Shown here: positions 51,635 to 60,118 of the stretch, one piece after another
How positions within the stretch are numbered: the first letter of the stretch is position 1
How the letters are laid out: each line of letters opens with the position of its first letter
NCBI GenBank assembly: GCA_023408315.1
Contig: JAEYKI010000008.1
Span: 62,001 to 126,000 of the forward strand
DNA length: 64,000 nucleotides
Direction of reading: 5' to 3'
Source: Bacillota bacterium
GTDB taxonomy: Bacteria > Bacillota > Clostridia > Christensenellales > Christensenellaceae
Made by a program: the position numbers and the translations under genes
The notes under the pieces: generated by a model
What the model saw: the letters and a program-made list of their open reading frames with translations, nothing else
Databases searched by the model: none
Told to the model about the DNA's origin: nothing

Positions 51635-52256
51635 GTTTGAATACTATCCGTTTGACCTCATTCCGCTGCGCTACCCATACAACGCACTGGAACCCTATAT
51701 CAGCGAAGCTTCTTTAATGGAGCACCACACCAGGCATCTGGCCGGATGCGTAAACTCGCTCAACAGCGTCCTCTCGAATTACCCGCAATACCAAAAGTGG
51801 CCGCTTGAAAAGCTGGTCAAAAGTTACCGCGCCCTGCTGCCGGAGATACACGCGACGGTTAAAAACTGCGCGTCCAGCCTGTACAACCACAATTTCCTGT
51901 TCAACATCATGGGGCCGGAGGACGCAGGGCCAGAAGGCGCGCTGTTGGAGGCAATCGTCCGGCAGTTCGGTTCGCTGGACGCGTTCCTTTGTCAGTGGAA
52001 GCAGAGCGCCTCCAAGGTGCACGGGTCGGGCTATACGTGGCTGGCCATGAACAGCGCTAAACAGCTTATGGTCGTGAATACTACGGACAGTATCTTAAAT
52101 CTGGGCCTTTTTCCCGTGCTGGCGATAGACCTGTGGGAGCACGCGTATTATCTGCAATACAAAAACAACAGGGAGGAGTATATAGAAAACTGGCTGCATA
52201 CCGTAAACTGGCCCAGCGCGCAGGGATATTACGCATATTATTTATTCCATAACTGA
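51633..52256 (+). CDS. Iron/manganese superoxide dismutase family protein
   Basis: A 207-residue Fe/Mn-SOD. Expected metal ligands are visible: His in MEHHTRHLAGCV near residues 30-41, His in YNHNFLFN, and Asp and His in AIDLWEHAYYLQYKN near 165-180. The sequence WKQSASKVHGSGYTWLAM also fits the family. The usual aromatic residue after NH-x-x is Leu-Phe here, so activity may differ. ATG follows AAAGGA. It would remove superoxide, consistent with oxygen tolerance of spores or cells. Confidence 0.85.
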   Translation: MFEYYPFDLIPLRYPYNALEPYISEASLMEHHTRHLAGCVNSLNSVLSNYPQYQKWPLEKLVKSYRALLPEIHATVKNCASSLYNHNFLFNIMGPEDAGPEGALLEAIVRQFGSLDAFLCQWKQSASKVHGSGYTWLAMNSAKQLMVVNTTDSILNLGLFPVLAIDLWEHAYYLQYKNNREEYIENWLHTVNWPSAQGYYAYYLFHN

Positions 52257-52344
52257 ACCTTGGCCCGCATGTTTATAAAAGCAAACATTTTTAAATAAAC
52301 TGGCAAAAAAAATACTATTGCCTTATTTTCCCAAAACAACAGTA

Positions 52345-52362
52345 TAGTAATAATGTTTCATT
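52345..52362 (+). repeat. Left arm of an 18-bp inverted repeat around the recombinase
   Basis: TAGTAATAATGTTTCATT is the exact complement of 53142-53159. It lies in the AT-rich gap between the dismutase gene and the recombinase stop codon. Confidence 0.9.
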
Positions 52363-52446
52363 TCATTAAATGTCAAATTAATTTTACAAAATAAAACATT
52401 TCATGTCAATATAAAACTGTGCGTAAACTTTCTCCCGGCGCGCCGT

Positions 52447-53007
52447 TTATAATTGCACCATAGAATACAGTTCGTCTTTTTGATCCTGGTTGATGCCTAT
52501 ATAGCGCAGCGTTATGCTGGGAGAACTATGGTTAAAGGTATCCATAATAAGGCCGATGTTGTATTTGCTAAGCTTGTATGTCCAGTATCCCCAGGTTTTC
52601 CGTAAACTGTGCGTTCCAAAATTTTCAATGCCTATTACGCCCGCTGCCTCCTTTAGCACGCGGTATATCTGTATCCGGCCCAAATATCCCCCTTTTTGGC
52701 TTTTAAACAGGCAATCTTCCAGTTCGAAATTTCCGTTTGACATATAGGCGTACAGGCATTTTCTCAATGTGTCGTTGAGCTTGATTTTTTTTTCTTTGCC
52801 GGTTTTCTTTTCGTGCAGGTACAGATGTTCTTTAAAATTCCACTTGGATTTAAATATGTCTTTTACTTTCAGACCGTTGATATCGCTGATTCTAAGACCG
52901 GTATTGACCCCAAATTTAAATATAACGGCGTATTTGGGGTCATATCCATTCAAATACTGATAAAGCTGCTTAATTTTTTTTAAATCACGTATTGGCTCTA
53001 CTGTCAT
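52447..53007 (-). CDS. Solo tyrosine recombinase (catalytic domain only)
   Basis: A 186-residue phage-integrase-family recombinase lacking the usual N-terminal core-binding domain. The catalytic residues can be followed: Arg in NTGLRISDINGL, Lys in KKTGKEKKIKL, His-x-x-Arg in THSLRKTWGYW, His in FNHSSPSITLRY and the nucleophile Tyr in LRYIGI. ATG follows AGGAG. It is AT-rich and flanked by AT-rich gaps, which suggests acquisition. It is enclosed by a perfect 18-bp inverted repeat, so it may invert or mobilise its own segment. No excisionase or phage genes are nearby. Confidence 0.9.
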   Translation of the reverse strand: MTVEPIRDLKKIKQLYQYLNGYDPKYAVIFKFGVNTGLRISDINGLKVKDIFKSKWNFKEHLYLHEKKTGKEKKIKLNDTLRKCLYAYMSNGNFELEDCLFKSQKGGYLGRIQIYRVLKEAAGVIGIENFGTHSLRKTWGYWTYKLSKYNIGLIMDTFNHSSPSITLRYIGINQDQKDELYSMVQL

Positions 53008-53141
53008 AATTAAGCTCCTGTAATGTATTGTTTAAATAATATATATACAATTAAATGCATTCATTTTTTAATATAGCAAATTAAAAATAATTATTCAAAT
53101 TAAAATATAACCCTTTAATATCATGTTTTTATTATATCAGT

Positions 53142-53159
53142 AATGAAACATTATTACTA
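53142..53159 (-). repeat. Right arm of the 18-bp inverted repeat
   Basis: The exact complement of 52345-52362. It contains the small dyad TAATG-AAA-CATTA. A related half-site (AATGATACATTAATAG) follows 19 bases on, directly before the HD-GYP ribosome site. Confidence 0.9.
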
Positions 53160-53191
53160 AAATGATACATTAATAGGAGCGGTGTGTTGCA

Positions 53192-53974
53192 ATGGAAAAA
53201 ATAAGTAACTGTGATATCTACAGCAAAAACGGAAAGCTCTTATTGGCCAAAGGCAAAAAAATAACCAAGAACGTATCCAAAGCGCTTAATAAATACGGCG
53301 GAGAAGAAATACGGCAGTCGGAGATAAAAATAGAAAACATATCCACGTCCATTAACAATAAAATCAACACCAAATATCACGCGGCGCTGGAATATCCCAG
53401 CGAATTGCTAAAAAAAATTATATTCGAATCCAAATATGAGCCCTGGTGGATTTTTGTGAATGCCCTGGCAAACTATGTGGAATGGGTTTACGAGCACTCC
53501 ATAGACGTTGCTTTGATATCCGCAATAATAGGCATGCAGTTTCATTTAAGCAAGGATTGTTTATGGGCCTTGTGCCTTGGCGCTCTGCTGCACGATGTGG
53601 GCAAATTGCTCATTCCCAAGGACATTATAGAAAAAAGAGGCCCGCTGACCGATGACGAATGGTTTCTGGTACACCAGCATTGCGAACTTGGCATTATGTC
53701 CCTGAAACCGTACGGGCTGCAAAGCGATTCTTTGCATATTGTTTTAATGCACCATGAAAGGCTGGATGGAAGCGGCTATCCCGCAGGGCTAAAAGGAAGC
53801 GAGATTCATCCCATGGCACAGATCGTAATGGTTGCGGACGCCCTGGACGCCGCGACATCATACAGGCCGTATAAAGAAATGCAAAGCATGGAGGCGGCAA
53901 TCAAGGAACTGAAAAACAGCAGGTCCCAATATTCCAGTAAAATTGTAAAAATTGTGGAAAGCATGTTCCTTTAA
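53192..53974 (+). CDS. HD-GYP domain phosphodiesterase-like protein
   Basis: A 260-residue protein. A variable N-terminal region (about 1-85) is followed by an HD-GYP domain. The HD pair is in LLHDVGKLLIPKDI near residues 131-144, further His in VHQHCELG and LMHHERLDG, and the GYP motif in DGSGYPAGL near 193. HD-GYP proteins hydrolyse cyclic di-GMP. No receiver or membrane domain is present. ATG follows TAGGAG. It lies 32 bases from the right inverted-repeat arm, so its expression could depend on the orientation of the recombinase segment. Confidence 0.88.
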   Translation: MEKISNCDIYSKNGKLLLAKGKKITKNVSKALNKYGGEEIRQSEIKIENISTSINNKINTKYHAALEYPSELLKKIIFESKYEPWWIFVNALANYVEWVYEHSIDVALISAIIGMQFHLSKDCLWALCLGALLHDVGKLLIPKDIIEKRGPLTDDEWFLVHQHCELGIMSLKPYGLQSDSLHIVLMHHERLDGSGYPAGLKGSEIHPMAQIVMVADALDAATSYRPYKEMQSMEAAIKELKNSRSQYSSKIVKIVESMFL

Positions 53975-54070
53975 TATCGTTTATCAATCAATTTTTCATT
54001 GCCTTACACCCGCATCCGTTTTTACAGGTAATAAAACATACAGGTTGTCCGCGTGTGCCCACATTTGCGG

Positions 54071-54100
54071 ATGACATTTTTTATTTTAGTATGCTATAAT
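54071..54100 (+). promoter_or_regulatory. Promoter of the aroB-aroK operon
   Basis: ATGACA, 18 bases, TATAAT with TG one base before the -10 (extended type), 20 bases before aroB. Confidence 0.7.
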
Positions 54101-54119
54101 ATTTCAGGAGGAAAATGCC

Positions 54120-55136
54120 ATGCAAAAAGTACCTGTGCAGGCCCAGGGCGAATCTTACGACATTTTTTTACAACCGGGGCTGCTGCTTAACATAAACGAG
54201 TATCTCTCGCCTTATAAAAAAGCCGTTGTGGTATCGGATACCAACGTGTACCCCCTGTATGGAAAACACTTTGCCGGTCTGCCTTCCGTTGTGCTGGAAG
54301 CGGGTGAAGAAAGCAAAAATCACCAAAGCCTTCTTAAAATATACGATGTTCTCTCACAAAACAACCTGACCCGGGACGATGCGCTGATTGCCCTGGGCGG
54401 CGGCGTGGTGGGGGATGTCACGGGATTTGCCGCGGCCACTTTCAAACGCGGCGTGCATTTAATCCAGGTACCCACAACCCTGCTGGCGCAGGTGGACAGC
54501 TCTGTGGGCGGAAAAACGGGCGTAAACCTTCCGGCGGGCAAAAACCTGGTAGGCAGCTTTTACCAGCCTTCCGCGGTGCTGGCGGATACGGATACGCTGA
54601 AGAGCCTGGATAAAAGGCAGTACGCCGCGGGTATGGCGGAAGTAATTAAATACGCCTTTATTGCGGACCGCAATCTGTTTGATATGCTCAGGCCAGGCGG
54701 CGGCGATATATCAGGCATCATCAAAACCTGCTGCGAAATTAAAGCGCGCTATGTGCACCAAGATCCTTACGACCGGGGAATACGCATGCAGCTTAATTTT
54801 GGGCATACCTTTGGGCACGCCATAGAAACGGTTACAGAATACAGGCAATACCTGCACGGCGAAGCGGTGGCCATTGGCATGGTGCTGGCGGCCCGCGTGG
54901 GAGAACGCCTGGGCGTTTCGGAACCTGGGCTGGAGCAGGAAGTCCGCAATCTGGCCGCCATATACGGACTGCCTGTGGATGCGGACAAAGAAGTGCTTCG
55001 CCAGGCGGCGGAAATTTTGCTGCAGGACAAAAAAGCGTCGGCAGGCCGCGTCCGCTTTATATTGATAGACAGCATCGGACACGCTGTAATACGGAACCTT
55101 TCAAAAGAAGAACTGGGAGACTTAATGCATGGTTAA
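54120..55136 (+). CDS. aroB: 3-dehydroquinate synthase
   Basis: Second enzyme of the shikimate pathway: it cyclises DAHP to 3-dehydroquinate with NAD+ and zinc. The 338-residue protein shows ALGGGVVGDVTGFAAATFKR near residues 90-109, the substrate loop PTTLLAQVDSSVGGKTGVN, and the zinc ligands in MAEVIKYAF and LNFGHTFGHAIE. ATG 54120 is used since AGGAGG lies eight bases upstream; ATG 54115 is out of frame. It overlaps aroA by eight bases. Confidence 0.97.
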   Translation: MQKVPVQAQGESYDIFLQPGLLLNINEYLSPYKKAVVVSDTNVYPLYGKHFAGLPSVVLEAGEESKNHQSLLKIYDVLSQNNLTRDDALIALGGGVVGDVTGFAAATFKRGVHLIQVPTTLLAQVDSSVGGKTGVNLPAGKNLVGSFYQPSAVLADTDTLKSLDKRQYAAGMAEVIKYAFIADRNLFDMLRPGGGDISGIIKTCCEIKARYVHQDPYDRGIRMQLNFGHTFGHAIETVTEYRQYLHGEAVAIGMVLAARVGERLGVSEPGLEQEVRNLAAIYGLPVDADKEVLRQAAEILLQDKKASAGRVRFILIDSIGHAVIRNLSKEELGDLMHG

Positions 55137-56358
55137 AATAGCTCCATCCAAATTGAGCGGATCTCTTAAAATACAGCCGTCCAAAAGCATGGCGCACCGC
55201 GCCATTTTCTGCGCGGCGCTGGCGGGCGGCACGTCCCGCCTTTCAAACGTAGCTTTTTCAGACGATGTCAACGCAACCCTGCAAACAGTCCAGGCGCTGG
55301 GGCTTTGCACGTGGGCGGCGGAGGACGGCGCGGTGATACTAACGGACCAGGCGGGCAGCGCCCTTTCGGACGCGGACTGCAACGAATCCGGCACTACTCT
55401 GCGGTTTTCCATTCCGCTTGCCATGGACGGCAAGCAGCATACGTTCATGGGCAGGGGCAGGCTGCTTTCACGTCCGCTGGATATCTATGAAGAAATCTGC
55501 CGCAGGCAGGGGATCCGCATGTCGCGGGGAGAAGGTTGTATTACCATCCAGGGGGAACTGTTTCCGGATTTGTTCACAATGCGCGGAAATATTTCATCCC
55601 AGTTTGTCAGCGGGCTTTTGCTTGCGCTGCCCCGGTTAAAAGGGGATTCGCGCATTATCTTTACCACCCCGCTGGAGTCGCGGCCCTATGTGGATATGAC
55701 CATGGAAACAATGCGGCGTTTTGGCGTGGAAAGCGAAATTTCTGCCGGGGATATTATTGTTTACGGCAGCCAGCGGTATACGCCGCGGGACATTGTGATA
55801 GAGGGTGATTATTCGCACGCCGCGTTTTTTGCGGTGGGCGCGGCAATCTCCGGCAATGTGGAGATGACCGGGCTTACCGGCAATTCCCTGCAGGGAGACA
55901 AACATATTTTTGATATTATAAACAATGCGGGCGCGCAGGTGAACGGGACAAGCGTATCCCAGGGAGACCTGAAGGCCCAGGATATAGACGTATCCCAGAT
56001 ACCGGACCTGGTGCCCGCGCTTTGCGTTCTGGCCTGCCGGGCGCAGGGAACAACCACCCTTTACAACGCCGGGCGGCTTAGGCTAAAGGAGAGCGACCGC
56101 CTGTTTGCCATGGCGTATGAATTGAGCAAACTGGGCGCCGTTATGGAAGAATACGACGATAAGCTGGTTATAAAAGGCGTGGGCAGGCTGCACGGAGGCC
56201 GCGTGGACTCTCACGGAGACCACAGGGTGGCCATGGCGCTTGCCGTTGCTTCCTGCATGGCGGACGGAATCATTGAGATTTCAAACCCGCAGGTGGTCAG
56301 CAAATCCGCGCCCGGGTTTTTTGAAGAATTCACGGAACTGGGGGGTCAGGTATTATGA
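55129..56358 (+). CDS. aroA: 5-enolpyruvylshikimate-3-phosphate synthase
   Basis: EPSP synthase, 409 residues. Conserved regions are PSKSMAHRAIFCAALAGGTS near residues 15-34, NESGTTLRFSIPLA near 85-98, and RLKESDRLFAMA with DHRVAMALAV near the C-terminus. LxNESGTTLR in place of LGNAGT-type sequences places it among the shorter, divergent class found in many Clostridia. Coupled by overlap to aroB and to aroC. Confidence 0.96.
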   Translation: MVKIAPSKLSGSLKIQPSKSMAHRAIFCAALAGGTSRLSNVAFSDDVNATLQTVQALGLCTWAAEDGAVILTDQAGSALSDADCNESGTTLRFSIPLAMDGKQHTFMGRGRLLSRPLDIYEEICRRQGIRMSRGEGCITIQGELFPDLFTMRGNISSQFVSGLLLALPRLKGDSRIIFTTPLESRPYVDMTMETMRRFGVESEISAGDIIVYGSQRYTPRDIVIEGDYSHAAFFAVGAAISGNVEMTGLTGNSLQGDKHIFDIINNAGAQVNGTSVSQGDLKAQDIDVSQIPDLVPALCVLACRAQGTTTLYNAGRLRLKESDRLFAMAYELSKLGAVMEEYDDKLVIKGVGRLHGGRVDSHGDHRVAMALAVASCMADGIIEISNPQVVSKSAPGFFEEFTELGGQVL

Positions 56359-57443
56359 GTTCCGTATGGGGAAGAAACATTCATATCAGCCTGTTTGGCG
56401 AATCCCATTCAAGCGCCATTGGCGTGGTGGTGGACGGCTTGCCGGCGGGTATTTCCATTGATATGGACAGGGTGGCAGCATGCATGAAACGGCGCAAGCC
56501 CGTGGGGGCGGCGCATTCCACGCAGCGCAAGGAAACGGACGCGGTGGAGATTGTATCCGGCCTGTTTGAAGGTCATACCACCGGCACACCGCTCTGCGGA
56601 ATTATTAAAAACCGCGACCAGCATTCCTCGGATTACCACGAACTGCGGTTTAGGCCAAGGCCCTCCCACGCGGATCATACGGCATACATTAAATACAACG
56701 GATTTCAGGATTACCGCGGAGGCGGGCATTTCTCCGGCAGGCTCACCGCGCCGCTTGTGTTCGCGGGCGCAATCGCAGAGCATCTGCTGGATGGCGCGGG
56801 CGTTCATGTGGGCGCGCATATCTATTCCATAGGCGATTGCATGGATACGCCGTTTACGCAAAAAACCAGCGCTGCGGACCTGGACGCGTTGCAGCAAAAA
56901 GCGTTTCCTGTGCTGGACGACGAGGCGGGCGCCAGGATGCAGCGCCAGGTATCCCTTGCCAGAATGGATCTGGATTCCATTGGCGGCGTTGTAGAATGCG
57001 CTGTTATTCCTATGCCGCAGGGGCTGGGCGATCCCATGTTCGGCAGCCTGGAGAGCATTGTTTCCGGCCTGCTGTTCTCCATACCCGCTGTAAAAGGCGT
57101 GGAATTTGGGGATGGGTTTGCCATTTCGCAGTTGCGTGGCAGCGTTGCCAACGACGCTCCTGTGGTTTTGCAAAATGATATATCCTATAAATCAAATCAT
57201 AACGGCGGCGTGCTGGGCGGCATTTCAAACGGCATGCCCCTTATTGTTCGCGCGGCTCTCAAGCCAACGCCGTCCATTGCTGCGGAGCAGGATACGGTGA
57301 ACCTTGAGACCATGGAAAACACAACCATTCAAATAAAGGGCAGGCACGACGCCTGCATTGTGCCGCGGGCCGCGGAGGCGGTGCGCTGCGCCGTGGCGCT
57401 TTGCATTGCGGATATGCTTTTGGAGGACAAAAAGTATGACTGA
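56355..57443 (+). CDS. aroC: Chorismate synthase
   Basis: FMN-dependent last common enzyme of aromatic biosynthesis, 362 residues. Signatures are GESHSSAIGVVVDGLPAG near the N-terminus, RPRPSHADHTAYIKY, RGGGHFSGRLTAPLVFAGAI and the C-terminal RHDACIVPRAAEAVRC. It overlaps the aroA stop by four bases and the chorismate mutase start by eight. Confidence 0.97.
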   Translation: MSSVWGRNIHISLFGESHSSAIGVVVDGLPAGISIDMDRVAACMKRRKPVGAAHSTQRKETDAVEIVSGLFEGHTTGTPLCGIIKNRDQHSSDYHELRFRPRPSHADHTAYIKYNGFQDYRGGGHFSGRLTAPLVFAGAIAEHLLDGAGVHVGAHIYSIGDCMDTPFTQKTSAADLDALQQKAFPVLDDEAGARMQRQVSLARMDLDSIGGVVECAVIPMPQGLGDPMFGSLESIVSGLLFSIPAVKGVEFGDGFAISQLRGSVANDAPVVLQNDISYKSNHNGGVLGGISNGMPLIVRAALKPTPSIAAEQDTVNLETMENTTIQIKGRHDACIVPRAAEAVRCAVALCIADMLLEDKKYD

Positions 57444-57702
57444 ACTGGATGCGCTCAGGCTGAAAATAGACGGGATAGACGAAGAGATTGTGCGCCTGCT
57501 GGAAGACCGCATGCAGTTGGCGCGCGAGATAGGGGCATGCAAAGCCTCCTGCGGCATGCCCGTTTTGGACCCGGAGCGGGAAACCGTTGTGATAGAGAGC
57601 CGCACGGCCATGCTTCAAAATATGGAGAATGCTGAAGCGGTCCGGGAGATATACAAACTCATCATGCAGTTCGCGCGGGAGAACCAGGGAGACAAGCAAT
57701 GA
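57436..57702 (+). CDS. Chorismate mutase (AroQ class)
   Basis: An 88-residue monofunctional AroQ-type chorismate mutase converting chorismate to prephenate. The helical pattern is LDALRLKIDGIDEEIVRLLE near residues 4-23, with RMQLAREIGACKASCGMPVLD and VREIYKLIMQFARE. I chose ATG 57436, inside the end of aroC; the longer open frame upstream is the aroC shadow. It overlaps aroK by four bases. No prephenate dehydratase domain follows. Confidence 0.9.
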   Translation: MTELDALRLKIDGIDEEIVRLLEDRMQLAREIGACKASCGMPVLDPERETVVIESRTAMLQNMENAEAVREIYKLIMQFARENQGDKQ

Positions 57703-58202
57703 ACCTGTATTTAACGGGCATTATGGGCTGCGGAAAAACTTCGGCTGGCAAAATGGCGGCGGCAATTCTAAAAGTACCTTTTTTTGATTTGGACGCGGAA
57801 GTGGAAAAACGGGAGCAATTGCCCGTCAGCGAGATTTTCAGCAGGCATGGGGAGGAATACTTCCGCCTGGCGGAAGCGGAAGCTCTGCGGCAGGTTTCCA
57901 AACAGGCGGGGGCTGTGGTTTCCACCGGCGGCGGCATTATTTTAAAGCCCCAAAACGCGGAAATTATGAAAAACACCGGCAAGGTCGTCTGGATTGAGAG
58001 GCCTGTGGACCTCATCCTCAAATGTGTGGACGCGTCCGTGCGGCCCCTTATAGCCGAAAAACCGCAGATTCTGGTGGATATATACGCCCGGCGCGAGCCC
58101 CTGTACCGCAAATACGCAGACGCTATTGTGGAAAACACCGGGTTCCTGGAAGACGCCGCAAAAGAGATTGCAGGGCAGTACAAACTATTGGCCGGTATAT
58201 AA
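57699..58202 (+). CDS. aroK: Shikimate kinase
   Basis: A 167-residue P-loop kinase phosphorylating shikimate. Walker A GIMGCGKTSAGKMAA is at residues 7-21, with FFDLDAEVEKREQLPVSEIF and the shikimate-binding VVSTGGGIIL. It is the last gene of the aroB operon; a terminator stem begins at its stop codon. Confidence 0.95.
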   Translation: MNLYLTGIMGCGKTSAGKMAAAILKVPFFDLDAEVEKREQLPVSEIFSRHGEEYFRLAEAEALRQVSKQAGAVVSTGGGIILKPQNAEIMKNTGKVVWIERPVDLILKCVDASVRPLIAEKPQILVDIYARREPLYRKYADAIVENTGFLEDAAKEIAGQYKLLAGI

Positions 58203-58226
58203 GGCCATCAGCCAAGATGGTCTTTT
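58203..58226 (+). terminator. aroK terminator embedded in the 3' end of aroE
   Basis: GGCCATC-AGCCAA-GATGGTC (one G-U pair) followed by TTTTATTTT, starting at the aroK stop codon. The same bases encode the last codons and the stop of the convergent aroE gene. Confidence 0.75.
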
Positions 58227-59041
58227 ATTTTATTCAGAACATGTTCTTTATCCTGTTCATTCGGCAGAATGCCAAAGAAATGGTGGAACGCAAAAAACGC
58301 CTGCCAGATCAGCATGGATATGCCGCCCAGAGTACGGTTGCCCTGGCTGGCGGCTTGCTTTAAAAAGTCCGTTTCCAGCGGGCGGTAGATCAAATCGCAC
58401 ACCAGCGCGGCGGGATTCACATTTTTCAAAAAAGTAAAGCTCTCAAATGCGGGGCATCCGGCCATGCCCTGGGGCGTGGTGTTGATTAGAATATCGCAGT
58501 TTTGAATGCACGCGTATGTGTTGCCCGCTTCAAACACATCCGCCTGCCCGCGCACTTCGGCGGCAATTGCCCGCGCATGCCCGGCAGAGCGGTTGAGAAG
58601 GGTTATCTGCGCCGCGCCTTTTGCGGCCGAGTCCCGCGCCAGAGCGCCGGCAACGGCCCCCGCGCCTATAAATACAATTTTTTGCCCTTTATAATCAATC
58701 CCTTTTTCTTGGAGGCTTTTTAAAAATCCGGCTTCGTCTGTGGATATGCCAGCCAGTTTGCCATCCCGCACCGCAACAGAGTTCACACTGCTGCCCTGGG
58801 GCGTATTTGCAAGGTAGGGGATAATGTCCTTTTTGTAGGGCATCGTCACGTTAAAGCCGCAGATGTTCTTGGCGGGAATCTCCGCAACAAAGCTGCCCAG
58901 CGCGCCCGGCTCCACTTCGCGTATGCCGTATTCACATGCAATACCGTACAGTTCGTACAGTGTATTGTGGATTACAGGGGAGAGGCTGTGGCGTATGGGG
59001 TAGCCTATGACGCAGCATGCCTGGGGCTTTGTATTTTTCAT
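58208..59041 (-). CDS. aroE: Shikimate dehydrogenase
   Basis: NADP-dependent enzyme reducing 3-dehydroshikimate, 277 residues. Signatures are VIGYPIRHSLSPVIHNTLYE near residues 11-30, FNVTMPYKKDIIPYL, the Rossmann VFIGAGAVAGALA and LINTTPQGM. ATG 59041 begins the family alignment and has AAAGG upstream; the open frame continues far upstream but that part is the shadow of aroQ. It is convergent with aroK with a five-base gap and divergent from aroQ. Confidence 0.96.
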   Translation of the reverse strand: MKNTKPQACCVIGYPIRHSLSPVIHNTLYELYGIACEYGIREVEPGALGSFVAEIPAKNICGFNVTMPYKKDIIPYLANTPQGSSVNSVAVRDGKLAGISTDEAGFLKSLQEKGIDYKGQKIVFIGAGAVAGALARDSAAKGAAQITLLNRSAGHARAIAAEVRGQADVFEAGNTYACIQNCDILINTTPQGMAGCPAFESFTFLKNVNPAALVCDLIYRPLETDFLKQAASQGNRTLGGISMLIWQAFFAFHHFFGILPNEQDKEHVLNKIKDHLG

Positions 59042-59113
59042 AGTGCAAACCTTTCGCGTTTTTGATAGAATAATGTTAACACGGTTCAAAGAAACCTGCA
59101 ACCGGAGGGAAGT

Positions 59114-59545
59114 ATGAAAACAATACGCATCATCAACGGCCCCAATCTGAACATGCTGGGCGTGCGCGAGCCAGAGGTATACGGCTCCCTCACCCTGGAC
59201 GAAATCAACACGCGCGTTGCCAGCGAGGCGGAGGTACTGCGCATCCAGGTGGAATTTATGCAGTTCAGCGGAGAAGGGGAGATTATAGACGCCATCCATT
59301 CGGCCCAGGGGGCTGTGGACGGCATCATTTTAAACGCCGGGGCATACACCCATTACAGCTACGCTATACGGGACGCAATCGCCTCCGTATCTGTGCCCGT
59401 GGTGGAGGTGCACCTGAGCAATATACACGCAAGGGACGAATTCCGCCATACATCCGTAATCGCGCCGGCCTGTGCGGGGCAGATATCCGGATTTGGCGTG
59501 GCAAGCTATCTGCTGGCGTTGCGCGCTCTTTTGCACAGATTATAG
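59114..59545 (+). CDS. aroQ: 3-dehydroquinate dehydratase, type II
   Basis: The 143-residue type II dehydroquinase removes water from 3-dehydroquinate. Signatures are INGPNLNMLGVREPEVYG near residues 7-24 with the catalytic Tyr, QFSGEGEIIDAIH, LNAGAYTHYSYAIRDA and VEVHLSNIHARDEFRHTSVI. ATG follows GGAGGGA. It is divergent from aroE, so the pathway is split over three transcription units here. Confidence 0.95.
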   Translation: MKTIRIINGPNLNMLGVREPEVYGSLTLDEINTRVASEAEVLRIQVEFMQFSGEGEIIDAIHSAQGAVDGIILNAGAYTHYSYAIRDAIASVSVPVVEVHLSNIHARDEFRHTSVIAPACAGQISGFGVASYLLALRALLHRL

Positions 59546-59624
59546 TACAATCCTTTCACGCCACGACAGTTTTCGCGCGGCGCGTCTGTTACACTATACA
59601 AAAAACAACGGGTAGGTGAAACAG

Positions 59625-60071
59625 ATGCCAAGGTCCGTCAGTCAATTTACATACGCGGGGGCGAACAGGGTTCCCAGTCCTGAGGAAATGCTGCAGATCA
59701 TTCAGGAGCAGCGCCGGTTTATAGAAAACCTGAAGGGCGAAAATTTCAGGCTACAGCAGCAGATAGCAGAAATGGAGAACGACCGCAGCACGGTGGCAAA
59801 AGTAATGGGCATCGCGCAGAAAAACGCGGAGGACATCATACGCAAGGCGAGGCAGGAGGCGCAGGAGATTAACGAAAACGCCAGGCTTCGCGCAAAAAAG
59901 AATCTGGATGCGGTGGACTCGTATGTGGAAGAACTGCTGGAAACGGAAGATTCACTGGAGGGCCTGCTTGGGTTGCTCCATCGGTTCAGGGACCAAATGC
60001 TGCGGATTGACGAAGGGCGACCGCAGTTGGAGATTGGCGTTCAGGCGCAGGGAGAGCACACTGCTGTATAG
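59625..60071 (+). CDS. Coiled-coil protein, DivIVA-like
   Basis: A 148-residue protein dominated by heptad-rich coiled coil near residues 22-115 (LKGENFRLQQQIAEMEN, then EDIIRKARQEAQEINENA). The composition resembles DivIVA/GpsB-like or cell-pole scaffold proteins, but the membrane-binding N-terminus of DivIVA is not evident. ATG 59625 follows GGTAGGTGA. It stands alone and ends at a terminator. No firm function. Confidence 0.7.
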   Translation: MPRSVSQFTYAGANRVPSPEEMLQIIQEQRRFIENLKGENFRLQQQIAEMENDRSTVAKVMGIAQKNAEDIIRKARQEAQEINENARLRAKKNLDAVDSYVEELLETEDSLEGLLGLLHRFRDQMLRIDEGRPQLEIGVQAQGEHTAV

Positions 60072-60083
60072 AGTCAAAAAAAG

Positions 60084-60107
60084 AACCGGTCAAACCGGTT
60101 TTTTTTA
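60084..60107 (+). terminator. Terminator after the coiled-coil gene
   Basis: AACCGGT-CAA-ACCGGTT followed by a T run. Confidence 0.85.
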
Positions 60108-60118
60108 TCATTGGCGTT

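Noticed and set aside
57358..57435. Upstream extension of chorismate mutase
   Set aside because: It is a shadow of the aroC C-terminus; the family alignment starts at ATG 57436.
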